From Dermatophagoides farinae (lineage: Eukaryota; Arthropoda; Arachnida; Sarcoptiformes; Pyroglyphidae), in the NCBI RefSeq assembly GCF_024713945.1, contig NC_134686.1, positions 1,264,001 through 1,328,000 of the forward strand: DNA of 64,000 nucleotides. Reading direction: 5' to 3'. Both the position numbers and the translations under genes were made by a program. This document shows positions 14,501-27,383 of this stretch, piece by piece (positions within the stretch are counted from its first letter, which is position 1; each line of letters opens with the position of its first letter). A model generated the notes under the pieces. The model worked only from the letters and a program-made list of their open reading frames with translations. It was not told the origin of the DNA and made no database searches.

Positions 14501-16261
14501 ACTACTCAGAATCGTATAATGGGTAATGTATTCATTTTTTTCTTTTCGTATGTAATTCTCGTAATTCGTTTATTTGTCTGATAATATTTCTCTTGTTCAT
14601 CATCATACGAAGATGATGATGTCCTAATTTTCATCATCATCATCATCATCATCATAATCATTGCCTTTAGATTCAATTTTTTCTCTGGAAAAAATTAATG
14701 CAAAATTTCATTTTCAAGTGAAAAAAAATTTTTTCGATTTTAAAATTTTTTTCCTTGTTGTTGTAGCTGCTTACAACTGGTTGGTGGTTATAGTACATGG
14801 TTCATTCATTTGCTTGAATTTTTTTTTGTTGTTGTTATTATGACCATTGCTTTTGTTGTTGTTTTCCCCCAAAAAAATGAAAAACAACAACAACAACAAC
14901 AACAACAATTTGTCCATGGCCACCATCACAACCATCATCATCATCATGATCATTGAAACGCACAGTATTTTTTTTTTGTTTCGTATCCGCAATTTACTTG
15001 TGAATAGATAACCAAAAAAAAAAACATTTATTTTTCCTGTCGATTTTTTGTTTTGTTTTGTTTTGTTCAATTTTGATTTCGATTTCGATTTTGATCATCA
15101 TCAATTTATTTTTGTTTTGCCACTGATGATTTTGGTAAATTGGTGACATTTGAATACAAATTGTGTGTGTGTGTTTAATTTTCATTTTTTTTTTATTTTC
15201 TGGTTCAAAATTCATAGATTTATCGTTTCATTTTTTTTTTTTTTTTTTTTGGTTCATCGATTTATATTCCATTTATTAAATTAGTTTTTTGTTCTCCACA
15301 TTTCGTTCAATTCCATCATCATCATCATCATCAACATCAACATAATCAATTCGAGGTTCATTTGTTTTATCATTCATTTCAATGAAATAATGAATTTGTT
15401 TGCTTGTCAGCAAAGATGATGTTTAGTTAATAGAAGTGATAGCAGTAGTAGTGGTGGTGGTAGTTGTAGGATTCCACCAAAACAACCATAGTCCAAATCA
15501 TCATCATTGAAATCTATAGACTAGATATAGGAATAATAATTTCAAATCGTTGAACGATGAAAACAAAAAACGAAAATAATCATAAAAATGGTTATTATGA
15601 TTGTTTTTTTTTCTGTCATCGTCATTGTTATTATTCGTAAAATGAAAACGAAAACGAAAATCACCAGAATTGAGTATGATGATGATGATAATTAAATTAT
15701 TTATATGAATGGCCCCCCTCTCGTTTTATTCAATTCATTCATTTGTTCATTCATTCATTCATTCATTCAAAATTTGTTGATGCGAAACTTAATTTAACTT
15801 GACTTTTTTTTCTGTCTTTCTGTCCTCTATGATATGATATTCTGATTGCTTCCCAGAATCAAATTCATTCGTCATTGTGTGTGTGTGTGTGTGTCTGATG
15901 ATCCGTAAGGTTCGGTTCGGTAGCCACCATTAGATTTAGATTTTGATTTTAATGTTTAAACAGAATAAGTGTGTGTCGCGTGTGTGTGTTTATGTTTGTG
16001 TTTGTGTGTGTGTGTGTGGACGGACCGACGAACGGAACACATTCATTTTGATGATTGAAACATTTTTATTATAACATGCAAACACGTGTTCTATTTTTTT
16101 TTGGTTTATTGTCCAAAATGTCATTGTATTTCGAATTTGTGTCATCACTTTGTCCGTGTTTGTGTGTTTGCTCAATTTGGTTTGAAGCAGATTTTTTTTA
16201 TTTGAATCGTCTAACAAGCAATCTTCATTTTTTTTTCTATTCTTCTGTTTTTATATTTTAG

Positions 16262-16415
16262 ATCGAAAAAAAAATCGACATATCACTGTGAAAAAATCGA
16301 AATTTTTGTTTTATGCTGAGTGATTCTCACAATCTTCGTAGACAACAGATGCCTTAAATGTTTTTTTTTTTGGTTAATCATAAATGTGAAAAATTAAAAT
16401 AAAAACGAAAAAAAA
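16262..16415 (+). other. Probable talin 5' UTR segment after a leader-intron acceptor
   Basis: A pyrimidine-rich tract ending in TTTTAG at 16256-16261 is a strong 3' splice-site match. The 154 bases after it run to the talin ATG without another good acceptor. The inferred reading is that 16262-16415 is 5' UTR spliced to a distant non-coding exon. No matching donor was identified, so this rests on the acceptor alone. Confidence 0.4.
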
Positions 16416-19400
16416 ATGCCTAAAACATCATTGAAAATACATTTTACTGGTGGTCCAGAATCGCCTGAAATTGTCAAAAAAATTCAATTGGATTCATCGT
16501 TAAAGGTGAAAAAAGCTATTGAAGAAATTTATTCAAAACAAAATGATCGCCGTGCACAAATGGGTAAAAGTAAGTTTTTCGGATTTTTTTTTTGTGTATC
16601 AATGTTTAAAATATTTATCTTCATATATTGAAATCGATTATAACCGATTGTTTTGCATGTTTATTTTGTTTATAAATATAGGTACCGATTATGCATTGTA
16701 TTTTTTCAAAGAAGAAAATGGAATCAAAACTGGATTCTGGCTTGATCCAGAACGTGAACTACAATATTATCTATTACGTGATGATGATAATGTTGAATTT
16801 CGTAATAAAATGAGGCCATTAAAAATCCGATTATTGGATGAATCAATAAAAACAATAAATGTTGATTCAAGTCAAATAATTGAAAATCTAATGCCAATTA
16901 TTTGCGATAAATTAGGTGTGGCCAATTATGAAGAATATTCACTTTGTCGTGAAATGGAAAATAATGAAAATTTTGAAAATATGAATGGAACAATGAATGG
17001 TGTTACCGGTACTGGTGGTGGTGGTACATTGATGCGTAATACATTGCGTAAAAATAAGGATCAAAAAATGGAACAATTAAAACGTAAATTAAAAATCGAT
17101 GATGATATGAATTGGATTGATCATATGAAAACATTGGATGAACAAGATATTGGTCCGAATACGACGTTGATATTTCGTCGGAAATATTTCTATTCAGATC
17201 AAAATATTGATTCACGTGATCCGATGCAATTACATTTATTGTATGTACAAACACGTGATGCCATCATTAATGGTACACATCCGGTGACAATGGAACAGGC
17301 ATGTGAATTTGCCGGCATTCAATGTCAAATTGATCATGGTGATTATGTGGAAACTAAACATAAATCTGGATTTCTTGATCTAAAAAATTATCTACCAAGA
17401 GATTATGGTAAACAAAAAAATGCTGAAAAACGAATTTTTATTGAACATAAAAATCATCGTGGCCTTAGCAATGTTGAAGCCAAAGTTCGTTATGTAACCA
17501 AAGCAAGATTATTGAAAACATATGGTGTTACATTTTTTTTGGTTAAAGAAAAAATGCAAGGTAAAAATAAATTAGTACCACGATTATTGGGTGTCACTAA
17601 AGACAGTGTATTACGGTTGGATGAAAAAACTAAAGAAATATTGAAAACATGGCCATTAACAACAGTGAAACGATGGGCACCAACACCGAATAGTTTTACA
17701 TTGGATTTTGGTGATTATTCAGATAGCTATTATTCAGTACAAACAACCGAAGGTGAACAAATTTCCAAATTGATTGGTGGCTATATTGATATAATTTTAC
17801 GACGTAAAAAAGCCAAAGATCATTTTGGTATCGATGGTGATGAAGGTTCGGCAATGATTGAAGATAGTGTATCACCATCTAAAGCAACCATTATGCAACA
17901 TCAACCGGATGCTAAACCATCGAAACCGATAATTGAAGATGTTGCCATTCCGGGTATTATTCGTACTGGCGGTACTGGTGGTCCACAAGTTTTAAAAGTA
18001 GATCAAATACCTGAAGTAAAACAGATACCAGTTGTACAATCGCAAGCACCATTAACACAATCACCAGTAATGGCTGCACAACATCCAAAATATCTACAAA
18101 CTGGTCTATCGGATCCACAACGTGCATTGCTTGGCACTATTGGTACTGGACAAGATGCCGTACAGAAAGCATTGAATGAATTGGATTCAAAAGCCATTAT
18201 ACCTGAATATGGTCCTGATTTAGGCTATAAACAAGATCAATTAGATGTGAAAAAAGAGACTGTTTCATCACAGATGGCCGCATTGAATGCAGCCACAGCC
18301 CAAGTTTTGACATTGACTTCAGTACCCGAAGAAGAGGTTGATCATCCTGCATTGGGTGCGGCTATCAGTACAATAACAACCAATTTACCTGCAATGGCTA
18401 AAGATGTTAAAATGATTGCTGCATTGACTGATGATCATGATCGTGGTGACAAATTGATTGATGCGGCCAGAAATTTATGTAACGCTTTTTCAGATTTATT
18501 GAGAGCAGCCGAACCATCGAATAATGTACCAAGGCAAAACCTGATTACAGCGGCCAATAAAGTGAGCGATGCTACATCGAATCTTTTGTATAACATCGAT
18601 GATGATAATATTGATAGAGAAGCATCCGATACATTGCTTAGTTTATCAAAACCGGTGGCTAATGCAACAGCCAAACTGGTCCTAAAAGCCAAAGATGTTG
18701 CATCCAGATGTGATGATCAAGCGGCTAAAAATCGTGTTATAAGCGCTGCAACACAATGTGCTTTGGCTACATCGCAACTGGTTTCTTGTGCCAAAGTGGT
18801 TGCTCCAACTATTCATAGTCCGAATTGTCAGAAACAGATTGTCGATGCTTCAAAAGAGGTTAGTAAAGCAGTCGATGGTATTACTCGTGTATGTCATGAT
18901 TCGGTTCGTGATCCCTATCTAAATGGTGAAGTCAATCAAGCTGCCAATGAAGTTAATGATGCTTTGAATAATCTATTGAATTATGTCCGTTCATTGGGCG
19001 CAACTGGACGTGGACATCGACGACCAGGTGATGATGGTGCCGTAGACACCATTTTGGATGCCACTGATCGTTTGTTTAGCAGTACTGGTGATGCTTCCGA
19101 AATGGTTAAACAGGCCAAAATTTTGGCTCAAGCCACTTCACAATTGATACAGAATATCAAAGGTCAAGCCGAAACACAACCAGATTCAGATATTCAAAAA
19201 CGTTTGCTTTCAGCAGCAAAAAGTTTAGCCGATGCTACATCACGTCTAGTAGAAGCTGCTAAAGGATGTGCCACAAATCCAAACGATTCAAATTCACAGG
19301 CAGCATTACGTGCTGCAGCAGAAGATCTACGAAATGCTACGAATACGGCCGCCAGTAATGCATTGAAACAAAAACTAATGAATCGTTTAGAATCTACAGC

Positions 19401-22400
19401 CAAATATGCCACCGCTATGGCCACACAGAATATTGCTGCAGTACATGGATGTGCTCCATATAATCAGAATGCGCATAATCAAAATGAAATGAATCAAATG
19501 TGTCGTGAAGTGAATGGAACTATTCCGCCGGTGGTCAGCAGCATCAAGGCCTATCACAATGAGCCAAACAATTCTGGCAAACAGTCTCAATTGATAAATG
19601 CATGCGAAAACTTTATGGGTCCTGCTCTTCGATTGGCTAATGTTTCGTTATCATCGTCGCCAACTATAACGGATAAGTCGGCCTCCATCCAATTGACACA
19701 GTCCGCCCAGCAATTGGCTGAAGCATTATCAGAATTACGAAGCTGTTTGAATAAAGCATCAGAAGCATGTAGTTTCGCCAATGAAATCAATGCAGCAATC
19801 GACAATATTCGTCAATTGAATATTGAACTATCTGAATGTCGTATGGCTGCATTGAAACATGCATTGAAACCATTGCCTGGTGATAATTTTGATCATTGTT
19901 CGTCGCGTTTGAATGCGGCATGTAAATCGGTTGCATCGGCTATGGCACAATTGTTGAGCGCCACATCACAAGGTGAACAAAATTATATTGGCACAGCATC
20001 ACGTGAGGTGACTAGTTCATTGAAAAATTTGACTAGCGCTGCTCGTGGTGTGGCAGCCACAGCATCCGAACGTGATGTACAAATGCAAGTGTTAGATCAT
20101 TCGAATCAGATACTCGAATTGTCTATAACATTGTTCGAAGAGATTCGTTGGGCATTGGAAAATTGTCAGGATTCTGATCGACATCAACGATTGACAAACA
20201 TAGCCAAGTCATTATCGTCAGCATTACAAAACTGTGTCATTTGTTTGCCAAGTCATAAAGATGTCGATGATTCTATTCGTGCCATCAATGATTCAACACG
20301 TACATTAAGCTATGATAATCATTATTCACATAAATCATATGCTGAACTACAGAATGATATTTCTAATGCTGCAACTAGTTTAAATGAAGCCACATCTGAA
20401 GTGATTGAATCGTCACGTTCACCGTCCAAGTTGGCACCAGCATCGAAAAACTATGCCAATCATTATTCAAATTTGTTCCAATTGAGCAATGAAATTTCAG
20501 GTCAAACAAATGACAATGCTGTTAAACAACAGATCATGTCATGCTTGGAAGAGCTATCATCATCATCAAGCCGATTTTTGTCGTCAGCCAAAACTGTTTC
20601 GGCCGATCCGAATGCACCGAATTCAAGCAGTCAATTGGCTACAGCTGCACGTGCCGTTACACAAAGCATTAGTAATTTGCTTGATGTATGTTCATTATCG
20701 GCTCCTGGCCAAAAAGAATGTGATCAAGCTATTCAAAATATTCAAATGATGCGATCATATCTGGATAATCCAAGTGTTCAGCTAAATGATTCAACATATT
20801 TTGAATGTTTAGAATTGGTGACGGAAAAAAGTCGTCGTTTAGGCGATGCTATGACTGGCATTGCTAACTATGCTCGTCGTAATGAACATGAAAATTTTGG
20901 TGAATCCGTTAAAGATGCTTCGGATTCGGTTTGTGGTCTTTTGGAAGGTGCCGCTCAAGCCGCATATTTAGTTGGTGCTTCCGATCCAACCAGTGTGGCT
21001 GGCCGTCCTGGTATTATTGACATTAATCTATTGAATCGAAGTCAAGAAACAATCCATAATGCTTGTGCACAATTAACATCACCGAATGCAACCAAAGATC
21101 AGATAATACGTTGTGCAACTGATATTGCTAAATCCACATCTAATCTATGTAATGCATGTCGTATTGCATCGGCAAAAACACAGAATTCATATCATCGAAA
21201 GAACTTTGTTCAATCAGCCAAAGATGTTGCCAATGCAACAGCAACATTGATCAAAGAGATCAAACCATTGGAAGAATCTAGCGCACAACATGTGAATGAT
21301 AATTGTCGACTTGCCACACGACCATTGCTCGAATCGGTCGATAATTTGGTTTCATTTGCAAACAGTCCGGAATTTGCATCTGTACCGGCACAAATCAGTC
21401 CAAAAGCACGTCAAACACAACAACCAATCACCACCTATGGTAAAGCAATAATCGATGCTTCATCCAATATGATTATGTCGGCCAAAACTTTAGCTGTCAA
21501 TCCAAAAGATCCACCTGGTTGGCAAACATTGGCTAATCATAGTAAAAATGTTAGTGATTCAATCAAAAAACTTGTCACATCCATAAAGGATGCTTCGCCT
21601 GGTCAAAATGAATGTGATGATGCGTTGGAAAAATTGGGCTCATGTATCAAAAAATTGGATCAATCATCATTGGATGCAATCAATAAAGTGCTTCAAGTTC
21701 GTAATGATAATACACCGAAAGGATTCCGTGAAGCCAGTTAGTGCTTCATTATCGGAAATCAAAGAAAACATTGATCCAGTTCGTGTGGCTGGAAAATCGA
21801 AAGCAGAAAAATTGGGACATGCTATAACACAATTGATTAATTATTTTGATCTATTGACATCCAATTCAATTGGTTATGCATCGAAAATACCAGATGATAA
21901 ACAACAGAATCAAATTTTAGACAAATCAAAAGGTGTATGTGAAAGTGCATTACAATTAATATATACGGTAAAAGAATGTGGTGGCAATCCAAAAGCAACA
22001 TCATTACATGCCGAAATTGAAGATTCAAGTGCCGATATGAAAAATGCTATAAAGAATTACGAAAATCTAATGCAATCAGCCGCATCAGAAGAAGGACATG
22101 TTAACAGTATTGTTGAACAATTGACAAAATCATTGACACGAATCGAAGAACGATCATATGCATATTCGAATGGTTCCAGTCCGGATAATCTTTCCTATGT
22201 GGACTATCAAACAAGAATGGTAGCCTGTGTCAAAGAAATTGCAAGAATAGCACAAGATATGGTAAGTGGGATACTAATGATGATGATCATCAGTCAGTCT
22301 AATTAATTGTTATTGTTGTTGTTTCTTTTTTTAGAGTGCTAAATCTGCAACCCAAGTATCACAACTTGGTGCTTTATGCACAAGACTATCCGAAAATTAT

Positions 22401-24879
22401 GCCAATTTAGCAAATGACGTCAATGGTATTGCTGCTGCCACAAATAATATCGAGGTATGTTTTGTTTTTTTATTTCGGCCAAAAAGAATTTCACATTTAT
22501 TTATTTTCGTTTTTTGTTGTTGTTGTTGTTGTTGCATACAATAAAACAAATAGACTGCATCACGTATTAAAAGTAGTGTACAAGAACTTGGTACCGCATG
22601 TGTTGATATCGTAAAAAATGCTGGTTCCTGTTTGACAAATCCTGGTGATACTTATAGTCAACGAGAATTGACTGACAGTGCTCGAAATGTTTCCGAAAAA
22701 TGTTCCTATGTTTTGGCCGCATTTCAAGCCGGATCACGTGGAACTCAGGCTTGTATTATGGCGGCAAATTCAGTACAAGGAATTATTGGCGATATTGATA
22801 CAACGATTTTGTTTGCCAATTCTGGTGCCCTGAATCCAGAAGATCCAAATGATTCTTTTGGTATTTATAAGGATGAAATTCTCAAAACGGCCAAAGCTTT
22901 GGTTGAAGACACCAAAACATTGGTGGCTGGTGCCGCTTCCAGTCAGGAAGCATTAGCTGTTGCTGCTCAAAATGCCGTTACTACGATCACACAATTGACA
23001 ACCGCTGTTAAACAAGGTGCCGCCACATTAGGATCGAATAATTCGGAAGCTCAAGTAATGTTGTTGAATTCTGTCAAAGATGTTGCCATTGCATTGAACG
23101 AATTGATTGATGCAACCAAAACGGCTTCTGGTAAAAATATTAACGATCCTGCAATGATGCATCTGAAAGATTCAGCCAAAGTAAATTTATTCTATTCCCT
23201 ATTCCAATTCTTTCATATTCTAATTGTTTTATTTTCATAGGTTATGGTAACAAATGTAACATCATTATTGAAAACAGTGAAAACTGTTGAAGATGAACAA
23301 CAAAGAGGAACACGTGCTTTGGAAGCAACCATCGATGGAATTGAAGGCGAAATTCGTAGTTATGAAAGTGGTAGCATGTATATTAATCAAGATGTTACGC
23401 CAGAACATTTGATTCGTGCAACAAAACCTGTAACGATGGCTACAGCGAAAGCTGTTGCTGCTGGTACTAGTGGACAACAAGATGATATTATTGTCGTCGC
23501 CAATATGGGTAGAAAAGCTATACACGATCTATTGCAGGTGTGCAAGTCAGCTGCTTTGTTGGCCGATAATCAAGAACTTAAAATGAGAATAATTGATGCT
23601 GGAAAGAAATGTTCACAAGACTATCAAGAATTGTTGAAAATTATCTTTCATATTCTACAACGTCCAACCAATGTCAATGATGTTAAACAGCAATTATATC
23701 AGATGTCACGAACAATAGCCGCTTCAGTTACAGAGATTGTATCGTTAGCAGAAATGTTGAAAGGCGTTGATTGGGTTGATCCTGAAGATCCAACCGTTAT
23801 TGCTGAAAATGAATTATTGGGCGCTGCCTCATCGATCGATCTGGCAGCAAAAAAACTTGCCAATCTACAACCTCGAATAAATAGTATTAAGGTAAGAAAA
23901 ATATGATTCATTCATTCATTCATTCAATGTATTTATTTTTTTATACAATCATTCATTTGGTGATATGTTTGATATTCTTGGTTGTAAAAAGTTATACAAT
24001 CAACCAAGAATCAGACATATAATCCAAACGTTTGATATGACTCATCATTCATTCATTCATTCAAATGATTAATTGATTCATTTAATGAGTTGACTCATCA
24101 TCCATTAATTTTTTTTTCTATTCATTTATCCATTACTTTTTTTTTAGTTGCCCGATGAAGACATGAACTTTGATGAAATCATTTTGGAAGCAGCCAAATC
24201 TATTACACAGGCAACGGCTATGCTTATTAGAGCTGCATCAAATGCTCAAAAAGAATTGGTGGCCACTGGTAAAGTTGATGCTCATGGTGTACATCAATTT
24301 TCTGATGACAGCCAATGGTCAGAGGGTCTTATTTCGGCTGCTCGACACGTGGCTGCTGCTACGCATAGTTTAGTGGAAGCTGCCAATGCTTTAGTGTTAG
24401 GTCAAGCATCTGAAGAGAAATTGATTTCCGCTGCCAAACAAGTAGCCAGTTCAACGGCTCAATTATTAGTCGCTTGTAAAGTTAAAGCTGATCCAGAATC
24501 ACAAGCAATGAAACGTTTACAGACGGCCGGAAATGCTGTGAAAAAAGCAACGGACAATTTGGTTCGTGCTGCACAACAGGCCATCGAACAAGAAGAGGAA
24601 CAAAATTTAATCATAAGTAAACGTCGTGTACAGGGAATCACACAGGAGATTGTTGCCCGTGAAGAAATATTGAAAAAAGAACGAGAATTAGTTGAAGCAA
24701 GAGAAAAATTGGCTGCCATTAATCGTGCCAAATATGGTAATAGACCACCGGATGAAAAAGATTATGGTTTTACATCAGTACAGCAATATAATAATACCTA
24801 TTATCAACAAGATCAAACAACATTCAATAATAACCATCATCATCATCCACATTATCATCAAGGAAATTTTAATCAATAA
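16416..24879 (+). CDS. Talin (rhea/TLN1-like), six coding exons, one frame break
   Basis: Talin is the large cytoplasmic adaptor that activates integrin beta tails and links them to F-actin. Exons: 16416-16569, 16682-22261, 22335-22454, 22554-23180, 23241-23891 and 24148-24879, all with GT-AG borders and compatible phases. About 2620 residues, close to the 2541 of human talin-1. The FERM head has F0 at 1-90, F1 from about 97 with a Gly/Asn-rich loop at about 144-181, F2 from about 222, and F3 at about 333-425 with the conserved stretch LVPRLLGVTKDSV. The helical-bundle rod starts near 531, and the C-terminal I/LWEQ (THATCH) actin-binding module fills exon 6 (2378-2575), followed by a His/Asn-rich tail. 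Exon 2 needs one base skipped near 21721 to stay in frame (see findings). The exon sums are multiples of three only with that correction. Family assignment is certain; intactness of this allele is not. Confidence 0.96.
23955..24029 (+). ncRNA. mir-190: mir-190 precursor hairpin in talin intron 5
   Basis: Intron 5 (23892-24147) holds an imperfect hairpin. The 5' arm at 23961-23984 contains the miR-190 seed GATATGT at 23962-23968 and then GATATTCTTGGTTG at 23971-23984, which as I recall matches the insect miR-190 mature form. The 3' arm, 24001-24020, contains CAACCAAGAATCAGACATAT and pairs back with small bulges. TTTGG at 23956-23960 can also pair with CCAAA at 24024-24028 to extend the base. 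mir-190 is known in an intron of Drosophila rhea (talin) and vertebrate TLN2, so the location supports the call. It is probably processed from the talin transcript. Confidence 0.9.
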
Positions 24880-25719
24880 TTCAATACAAAAATTACACAT
24901 TATCAAGAATCGGCCTTCATTTTGTTATACTTGACATATTGTTATATTGCCATATTTTGTTGCCTGTTTCTCGTCGATGATAGTCATTCATTCATTCATA
25001 AATTCATTCATGATCATAATCATAATCATAATCATCATTCTCTTGGTTTTTTTTCAATTGTCATTTTGAAATCGATAACAAAAAAAAAAACAAATTTAAC
25101 AATATCGACGCACAAAATCAAAAAAAAATCGATGCCAACAAATTGAACTTATCAACATTTAACCATTTTTTTCTTCTAAAGTGCCTAAAACTAAATCTAT
25201 CTTTAATCAAAAAACCAAAAAAAAAAAACGATCATTATTAATCTATATATCTTGTGTTATTATAATTCTGTAAATCATCATATCACATTTGCGATAAAAC
25301 AAATTCTGTTAACTACTACCATTACTATTACTACTACCATTACTACTACTACTATTTTAACTTGAATTCGAATCACCAAAATAAACAAACACCCACACAC
25401 ATAATTGTGTCCGTCCCATACATATTATTACATTACATCTTGAATCTTTTTTTTTTTTTTTGAAAAAAAAGAAAATTTTATTTTCCATTTAATTAATTTG
25501 TTAAAAATTTTATTCAAAAAGATTAATTTATTTCTTCCAATGACGATTATTATTATTATTGAATGAATAAAATAAAGAAAAAAAAGACGATGAAATGACC
25601 TCGTGCTTGTTTGCTGTATTGTCATCATCATGATCATCATCATCGTAATTAGAATCATCAATTTCCCATGGAAATGAACAACAACAAAAAAAGTAAAGAA
25701 AATTTTCCTTGTACTAATC
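24880..25719. other. Talin 3' UTR and spacer to the convergent mRpL32
   Basis: AT-rich, with (CATAAT)n and (CTA)n runs and no coding frame. It holds the probable talin 3' UTR, with its polyadenylation signal at 25380-25385, and then sequence between the two convergent transcripts. Confidence 0.6.
25380..25385 (+). terminator. Candidate talin polyadenylation signal AATAAA
   Basis: Canonical AATAAA about 500 bases after the talin stop codon, before the convergent gene begins. In such AT-rich DNA the hexamer also occurs by chance, so only its position supports it. Confidence 0.35.
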
Positions 25720-25725
25720 TTTATT
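25720..25725 (-). terminator. Candidate mRpL32 polyadenylation signal
   Basis: TTTATT on the + strand (AATAAA on the minus strand), about 113 bases downstream of the mRpL32 stop codon. That distance is normal for a short 3' UTR. Confidence 0.4.
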
Positions 25726-25838
25726 GTTATTAATATTCATAATATTTTTTCTATTCAAATGAAAATTTTTTTTTTTGTATACAACAAAATGAATTCCATG
25801 ATGATAATGATGATTTAACGGATGAATAGTGAATGGAA

Positions 25839-26580
25839 TCAATTTTTATTATTATTCTCATTATTTGTAATGAAATCTTTTGGATCTATGATAACATTTT
25901 TTGGATCATAATTTTTAGATCCAGTAGATTTTGTCATTAGATTACGGCTAAACCATTGTGGACGTGGATGATCAATGTCAATGATTTCAAATTCGCGTTT
26001 TAATTCCTCTTCATGATGACTAGTGGATGATGATGTTTGTTCATATTTTTCATTTTCGAATCGAAATAAAACATCTTTTTCTTTCGGTTGCAATGGATTC
26101 GTTTGTTCACGTAATGCATCGCGCATTCGTTCCGTTTCTTCTTTAACTTTACGATAACATGTTGGACAGATTGCATAATATTCATGATGATCACCACATC
26201 GTTCACAAATGATAATATCATTTCTTGTTCTCAATATCTTTGCATCCGATGGATAATTTTCAACACCAAATCTTCGTTTTAATCGTTTTTCAATGGTTCT
26301 ACGTTTTTTTGGCACACCCCATAATAATCCATCTTGCATTAAATCATTAATGGATGTCGGTGAACCACCATTTGAAATATTGGGCAAAGATGATTGAACA
26401 ATCACTAGAGCTGGTGGAGCACCTACGGTAAAAAAAAGTTGTCATAATTTTTTTTTCTCTTTAAAAAAAAAAATAATTTCAACACCTACGATTTAGAAAA
26501 TTATCCAAATTGAATAGAGAAAGTCTACAATATTTAATCGTTAAAAATATGTTCTTTGCAGTAGCAAAAAATTGATTCAT
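25839..26580 (-). CDS. mRpL32: Mitochondrial large-subunit ribosomal protein bL32m
   Basis: A structural protein of the mitochondrial 54S/39S ribosomal subunit. Exon 1 is the complement of 26490-26580 and exon 2 the complement of 25839-26422. The 67-base intron has donor GTAGGT and is phase 1, giving 224 residues. The first 31 residues look like a mitochondrial presequence: basic, Phe/Leu-rich and without acidic residues until position 26. The family core follows: LLWGVPKKRRTIEKR, then a zinc site C-x2-C-x9-C-x2-C at about 103-119, and the RPQWFSRN motif where human MRPL32 ends. About 33 Asn/Lys-rich residues extend beyond that point. It is convergent with talin. The ATG at 26580 is chosen because it gives the targeting peptide and correct splicing phase. 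Confidence 0.9.
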
Positions 26581-27345
26581 TTTTCACAAATACCAAAATT
26601 TACCTGGAAAACAAAAATTTAAATTCAATAATATAAATCGAACACATGTGATTGTATTTAGACACAATAAAAAACATTTTCCAAGGAAAATTCTTTCAAA
26701 TTGCAAAAACCCATTTTCCAGAAAAAATTTTTCATTCGTTTATTCCTGATTCTAATAGATGGCAGTCATTGACAAAACGGAACTACACAATTCACCCACA
26801 CACACACACCGAATCTTGATGATGATGATGATGAATATTCCCCTTATAAGGGATCTTTCTTCATTATAATAATGTGTCCTTAAAAAGCAATATAAATCGA
26901 TGGACTAGACAAACAAGACGACATGACATGATCATGATGATGGTGATAATAAAAAAGGTCTGCTATTCATCATCAACATTTTTTTATTATTATTATGTCA
27001 TCGACCGGATCAATGTTAATTTTTTTTTGTGTTCATATTTGATGATTAATTGCAAAAAAAAAAATTTTTTTTAATGATAAAAATCAAATCACAAGATTTT
27101 TGTCGGTAATTGGAAAGACATGATAATCTTGACCGAATCACAAAAAACTAATCATCATCATCATTTGTCCATCACACGTGGCGTTGATCTCGATGATGAT
27201 GGTGGTGGTGGTGGTGGATGGCTAAAATGACCAAAAAAATGATAATTCCGATATAATTATGATTAATCTTAATTGCTCCATTTTTTTTCGTCCATTTTTA
27301 TTCTCCACACACTTTTATAAATGATGAAACAATGAAAAATGAACT

Positions 27346-27347
<2 letters not shown>

Positions 27348-27383
<36 letters not shown>
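27348..27383 (+). repeat. (CAT)n microsatellite, 12 units
   Basis: A perfect trinucleotide tract in the mRpL32-Semaphorin-5 spacer, the same motif family as many shorter ATG/CAT arrays across the window. Confidence 0.9.

Larger units (their letters stand above)
1..16261. other. 16-kb gene-less, repeat-rich region upstream of talin
   Basis: I find no open frame here with globular protein character. The frames that are open are translations of TG, CA, ATG, GTT and poly-T repeats. Poly-T runs clearly outnumber poly-A runs on the + strand, and (GTT)n and (TG)n are also common on that strand. A good splice acceptor closes the region at 16260-16261, so part of it may be the leader intron of talin with a non-coding first exon further left. 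No promoter, tRNA or rRNA was recognised. Confidence 0.6.

Noticed and set aside
1-16000. Many open frames of 60-150 codons on both strands in the upstream region
   Set aside because: They are translations of CA/TG, ATG, GTT/CAA and homopolymer tracts, with runs of Cys-Val, His-Thr, Met, Ser, Phe or Lys. None has a recognisable domain, and many overlap frames on the other strand.
21701-21737. 37-base GT-AG intron as explanation of the talin frame change
   Set aside because: It would remove 12 residues from a rod segment whose length otherwise matches human talin exactly, and it is shorter than any other intron seen here (minimum 60).
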